From Larix sibirica (taxonomy: Eukaryota > Streptophyta > Pinopsida > Pinales > Pinaceae): a stretch of 22,072 bases of DNA. Positions 18,332 to 22,072 of the stretch are shown here, one piece after another. Location: the NCBI GenBank assembly GCA_004151065.3, contig NWUY0300007767.1, positions 102,425 through 124,496 of the forward strand. Reading direction: 5' to 3'. Within the stretch, counting starts at the first letter, position 1; each line of letters begins with the position of its first letter. The position numbers and the translations under genes are program-made. Below the pieces are notes generated by a model that made no database searches, was not told the DNA's origin, and was given only the letters and a program-made list of their open reading frames with translations.

Positions 18332-21300
18332 TTTATTTTAAATGGATGTAATATTTAGCTCCATTCTGGAAAGTTTACTATGACCACACAATTCAGGATT
18401 CAAAGTCAAAGTTTGGCTATAAATTGAAAAAAAAAACATGTGGGGAAGGATGGGAAACCATTCATGTTCCTTATTCATCGTAGAGTCTAATTGATTTTTT
18501 TCCAAAATTCCTAAAAAGACATAGTTTCATCTCTCTACTCTCAATTATGGACACAAAATTAAGATAACTTGGGATTCAATATTCCTTGGTCTGTCTGTGT
18601 CTATGGCCCTGGCTTGTCTCTCTGACATAGTTACCAAGGTTGGCTAGACCCAAAATATTTTGGACTAGATTCAAACCCTTCATAGGAATGAAAGAAAATT
18701 TTGATTTAAGAGTAAGAGAAAATTGTTTTGTGTAAGTATGTATATTTTTTGGAATTACCAGAATTTAGTAATATGCCGTTTAAGTGTAATTTTATATGTT
18801 CCATATTTCTTAATCTTTTATACCTTTTCAAAGTCCAAAATTTTATGACCTCCTCGCTTCCCAAACCTGACAAACTTTTCAAAACTACTAAAGTAATTAA
18901 TTGGTTTTCGTCTCTCACCCCAATAGCAAGATTGGGGTTCTGCATTGCTTCACCAAAGAGTCTTTCCTATATTTTCTTATGGAAAAAACTATCGCACTGA
19001 ACTTCTCCACATAAATTTTTAGGTAGGTGAATATTTGTTGGATCCCACTTTGATACTCAATCATGTACATCGACAAATCCTTCTACTCAAATTTGGATTT
19101 TATTTTCTCCTTTTCCATTTCTATAAGATATTCCCCTAGTCATCCTAAAGTTGCTTATGTTTATACAGTTATACTCTTCTGCCTCTGTGAATATATTTTG
19201 TATTTCCCGTGAGTCCTTTTGGTGCTTTGGCTATCCTACTTATCCCAAATTAGAACAAGTTTTTATAGCTTCAAAACTAGATTTTGTTAGTATTGGACAA
19301 TATTCCACAATATGGCATTTCATCTCTACATCTCTAGCATATCCTCAACACTTGAATCCTTGATGGTCATATCCAACCCCACACAAGGATATTTATTGCA
19401 TGTATTCCCTAGAAACGTTGTTCTTAGTACCTATAGGTCCAAGATGAACTCATTTGGCTCCGGGTTTATGTCATGTTTTTCAGCTTGTAAAATGAAGCTC
19501 AAATAGAAAAAGGGCCCCATGTCATTCAGATCTAGGCCATAGAGGTGCTCAAAATATGACATGAAAAAATAAAAAGGTAAGCGAGGCCAAATAATGCCTT
19601 CCCTCCACCCCCAACACCCCTTTGATTCAAAGAGGTAAGAAAGTCCATCCAAGGGACAAAGGAGATGAAGGGCTTCAAATTTCATATGAGAACCCAATGG
19701 TCATGAAGGCCCAAAGACATAATTGAAATCCCATAAATAACACCCCATTGAGATGTTTTGAGGCATGTTGTGTTAGTGAAATCAGAAAGAGATACTACGA
19801 CATTTCAATAGTTAGAGGGCGCAAATGCTATATTTTTGTGTGTTCAAAGTTGCAAATTGGATTGGTAACCAACTGAAAGTGATGCCCCTTGTAGTAGATT
19901 GGAAGGAGAGTAGTTTGAATTGGTTGAGATTGATTTCCTACTCTAAAGGGGAGTTGTATTTATACAAAAGGATGTATATTTCCTACAACAAACTGACATA
20001 AAAAATTGAATTTTTAAGAATAACGTGCATCCATGTTTCTCCTTATCTATGTATATAAACATTTGGCTATTACTAAAATTTTGATTTATTTCTTTCCTCT
20101 TTCACTATTTATTATTGGCTATCATACTAAAATTTTGCACATACAATTGGATTTTGCATGTTTTATTTGTATGCATGGTTTTGGTACTTGTTGGGAGGCA
20201 TATAAAGGTTTGCATGGGTAGTGGAAAATCGAACTAGAGGTGGAGGTACTAACCTCAAGGTTGTTGAGGAAAAACCCCATGGTGTCCTAGTGGAATGGTT
20301 ATTTCTTTTCTTACCTATGGGTTTGAAGGCACTAAGTAAAATACCTTACATTCCCATAGAATATGGTAAAGGGTTGGGACAACTTTTGAGGGCTATTGAT
20401 TATGGAGTGATGATGAACTTAAATGGTGTTGAACATAAGAGGGTTGTCCCTTATGAGAGTTTTGAGACAATGATAACTCTTTCCCTAATAGGTGGTTCAG
20501 TAGGCTTTCCAATTAATAGGGCATATCCTGTGGTTTGCATTAGGGATTGCTTCTACATGCTAAGATTAGCTATAGCATATGCATTTTTGTGTTGAGGCTT
20601 TATGTTGGGAAGAATAGTATTGTAATAATGGTATCAAAACTTGGCTTAAGTTCCTATATGAGGGGATACTCCTTGAGTGTATGAGAGAAGGTCATATTAT
20701 TCATTCATTTATCATGAATTGTCCTTTTCATAAATACTAACCTAAGTTCAATGTTATGTGAGGGGATCCTAGTTTGGAGAAATGATACTTATTTTACACT
20801 TTGGTCGTGGGATTGTGCTTGAAGCAATTCTCATTCATTAGGGTGATAATTCCTTGTATAAGAATGAACTACAATAACTGATAAGGGAAAAATAGTACTT
20901 TTTAGAACTATGGTGTGACCTTAATTAGACTTTTAGTTGAATATGCTTGATTTCATTGTGTTTCTACACAAAATGTCATACTTTGCTTCTTTGCATTCAT
21001 TGGTAAAAATGTTGTTTATGCAATTTATGTTGGGAAGATATGTTGGTGTCATATTGGAGTTTCTATTTTTCAATGCAATAGTTTATATAAATTCTCCGAT
21101 CAATACTTGCAGATATGTGAATACCTTCTAGTGCACGCCTATGGGTGATGAGTGTGAACACTTTGCAATTAACGAATCTTTACTGAGCTTTGATATTTAA
21201 GGGATGAAATTTTTTTAATAGATTTTAAAAATGTACAGAGAAGTTTCAAAAATATATTTAGAAGCTACTCTCATTTTAGACAAGGTTTTTTTTTCCTCCT

Positions 21301-22072
21301 AACAAATTCTAAAGTCTAGATCTTTTTTTATGATGTTCCAAACCATTTCCTAGACATGGTACATATTATTTTGGGAATAGGATTTGTAATTTTCTCATAA
21401 CTTTTATGAACTAATGATACATGCTGACAAGTTTAAATAAATAATGCTAAGTTGTATCACATTTCCAAGACATAAAACGCCGAAATTGTTTCCAACAAAA
21501 ATATTCAGTAAACTGTCTCCAATGTCTAAAAAAATGGACACACATTTCCTTTTTAAAAGTAGTCGGGATGAGTTGAATATCTTGTCTCTTACAAGATGAC
21601 AAACCATGCTTTAAAATATTATGGGCTTGCTTTGTTTTCCACTCTTCTTATACTTCACATTGTCCTTTTGTTTATATGAAATTTCTTTTTATTTCTTAAA
21701 GTTCCATGTTTCCTATATATTTCTTGTTAACTTGGCTAGATTCTGCTCCTCACTTGTATCTTGCATTTGTGCGTTGACTTATACACATCTATCATACATG
21801 ATAACTAGTTTGTACAGTGCTTGTTATTATTGCAAATGCAAACTTGTGCTTTTTATTCTTGTAATGTTGATGACCTGATTAATCCAAGACATCAGGAATA
21901 TGATTTAATCTTATTCAGAGAAATTAGAAATAGGATTTAATGTTCATTATTTGTAATAAATATAAATTCATAGTATTGTATCAATTGGAAAGCATAGCTA
22001 AAGCGTTAATTATCTCGCAGAATTATAATTTGTAGCTGCAATTATTGTTGAAATATTGTAACTTCAAAGAAT
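18332..22072. other. AT-rich right flank, no supported gene
   Basis: This is AT-rich non-coding DNA similar in composition to the left flank. Open frames are short and lack recognisable domains. A patch at about 19440-19700 is richer in G and C and holds an 88-codon minus-strand frame without known motifs, possibly a decayed repeat. A short near-duplicate, TTGGCTAT plus TACTAAAATTTTG, occurs at about 20063 and 20115. No RNA gene, LTR pair or terminal inverted repeat was evident by eye. Confidence 0.65.
20317..20595 (+). other. Unassigned open reading frame, probably chance or relic
   Basis: A plus-strand frame is open from about 20206 to the TGA ending at 20595. Its first ATG is at 20317, giving 92 residues (MGLKALSKIPYIPIEYGK and onward). 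It contains hydrophobic stretches near its end (CFYMLRLAIAYAFL) that could be one membrane segment. There is no homology I recognise. A frame of this length in 22 kb of AT-rich sequence can arise by chance, though the open stretch upstream of the ATG makes a decayed exon or transposon relic possible. Confidence 0.15.

Noticed and set aside
19431-19697. 88-codon minus-strand frame in the right flank
   Set aside because: No recognisable domain, and short for the amount of sequence searched. At most it is part of an unknown decayed repeat.
1-22072. CRISPR arrays, bacterial operons, tRNA or rRNA genes
   Set aside because: No evenly spaced repeats with unique spacers, no bacterial gene layout and no cloverleaf or rRNA-like conserved segments were seen.

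Overview
The window looks like intergenic DNA from a land plant. It holds one large block of decayed LINE (L1-type non-LTR retrotransposon) sequence, about 15.2 kb (3116-18317), all on the minus strand, set in AT-rich DNA where I can support no host gene. The LINE has the plant layout: ORF1 with a DUF4283-like domain and a CCHC zinc knuckle, then ORF2 with an APE-type endonuclease, reverse transcriptase, zf-RVT zinc motif and a C-terminal RNase H. The ORF1 wording resembles LINE ORF1 proteins I associate with gymnosperms. That is an impression, not a search result, and it only weakly supports a conifer-like source.

Layout from left to right. 1-3101: AT-rich flank with a perfect 45-bp tandem duplication (137-226), a field of degenerate repeats (about 600-1185) and an imperfect 69-bp direct repeat (about 2405-2542). 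3102-3115: left target-site duplication. 3116-8717: LINE copy 3, with its 3' end, a 1.6-kb tail region holding an unrecognised 158-codon reading frame, and ORF2 from the endonuclease onward. 8718: a single N. 8719-13895: LINE copy 2, an internal fragment running from mid ORF1 to the RNase H domain. 13896: a second single N. 13897-18317: LINE copy 1, with an intact 5' end, ORF1, and ORF2 up to the end of the reverse transcriptase. 18318-18331: right target-site duplication, identical to the left one. 18332-22072: AT-rich flank with nothing firmly assignable.

In an active element ORF1 protein would bind the element RNA. ORF2 protein would nick the target DNA, reverse transcribe from the nick and use RNase H to remove template RNA. 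ORF1 and ORF2 meet in a one-base overlap (TAATG), which suggests stop-restart translation. Every copy here carries stops, frameshifts or active-site changes, so none should be autonomous. Combining the copies gives a full-length element of about 7.5 kb with an ORF2 of about 1,410 codons.

Three points deserve attention. One perfect 14-bp target-site duplication brackets three diverged, partial copies. Each copy-to-copy join falls exactly on a single N, which suggests assembly gaps. Downstream of ORF2 there is a 158-codon frame that has kept its length despite two stop codons and that I cannot assign to a known family.
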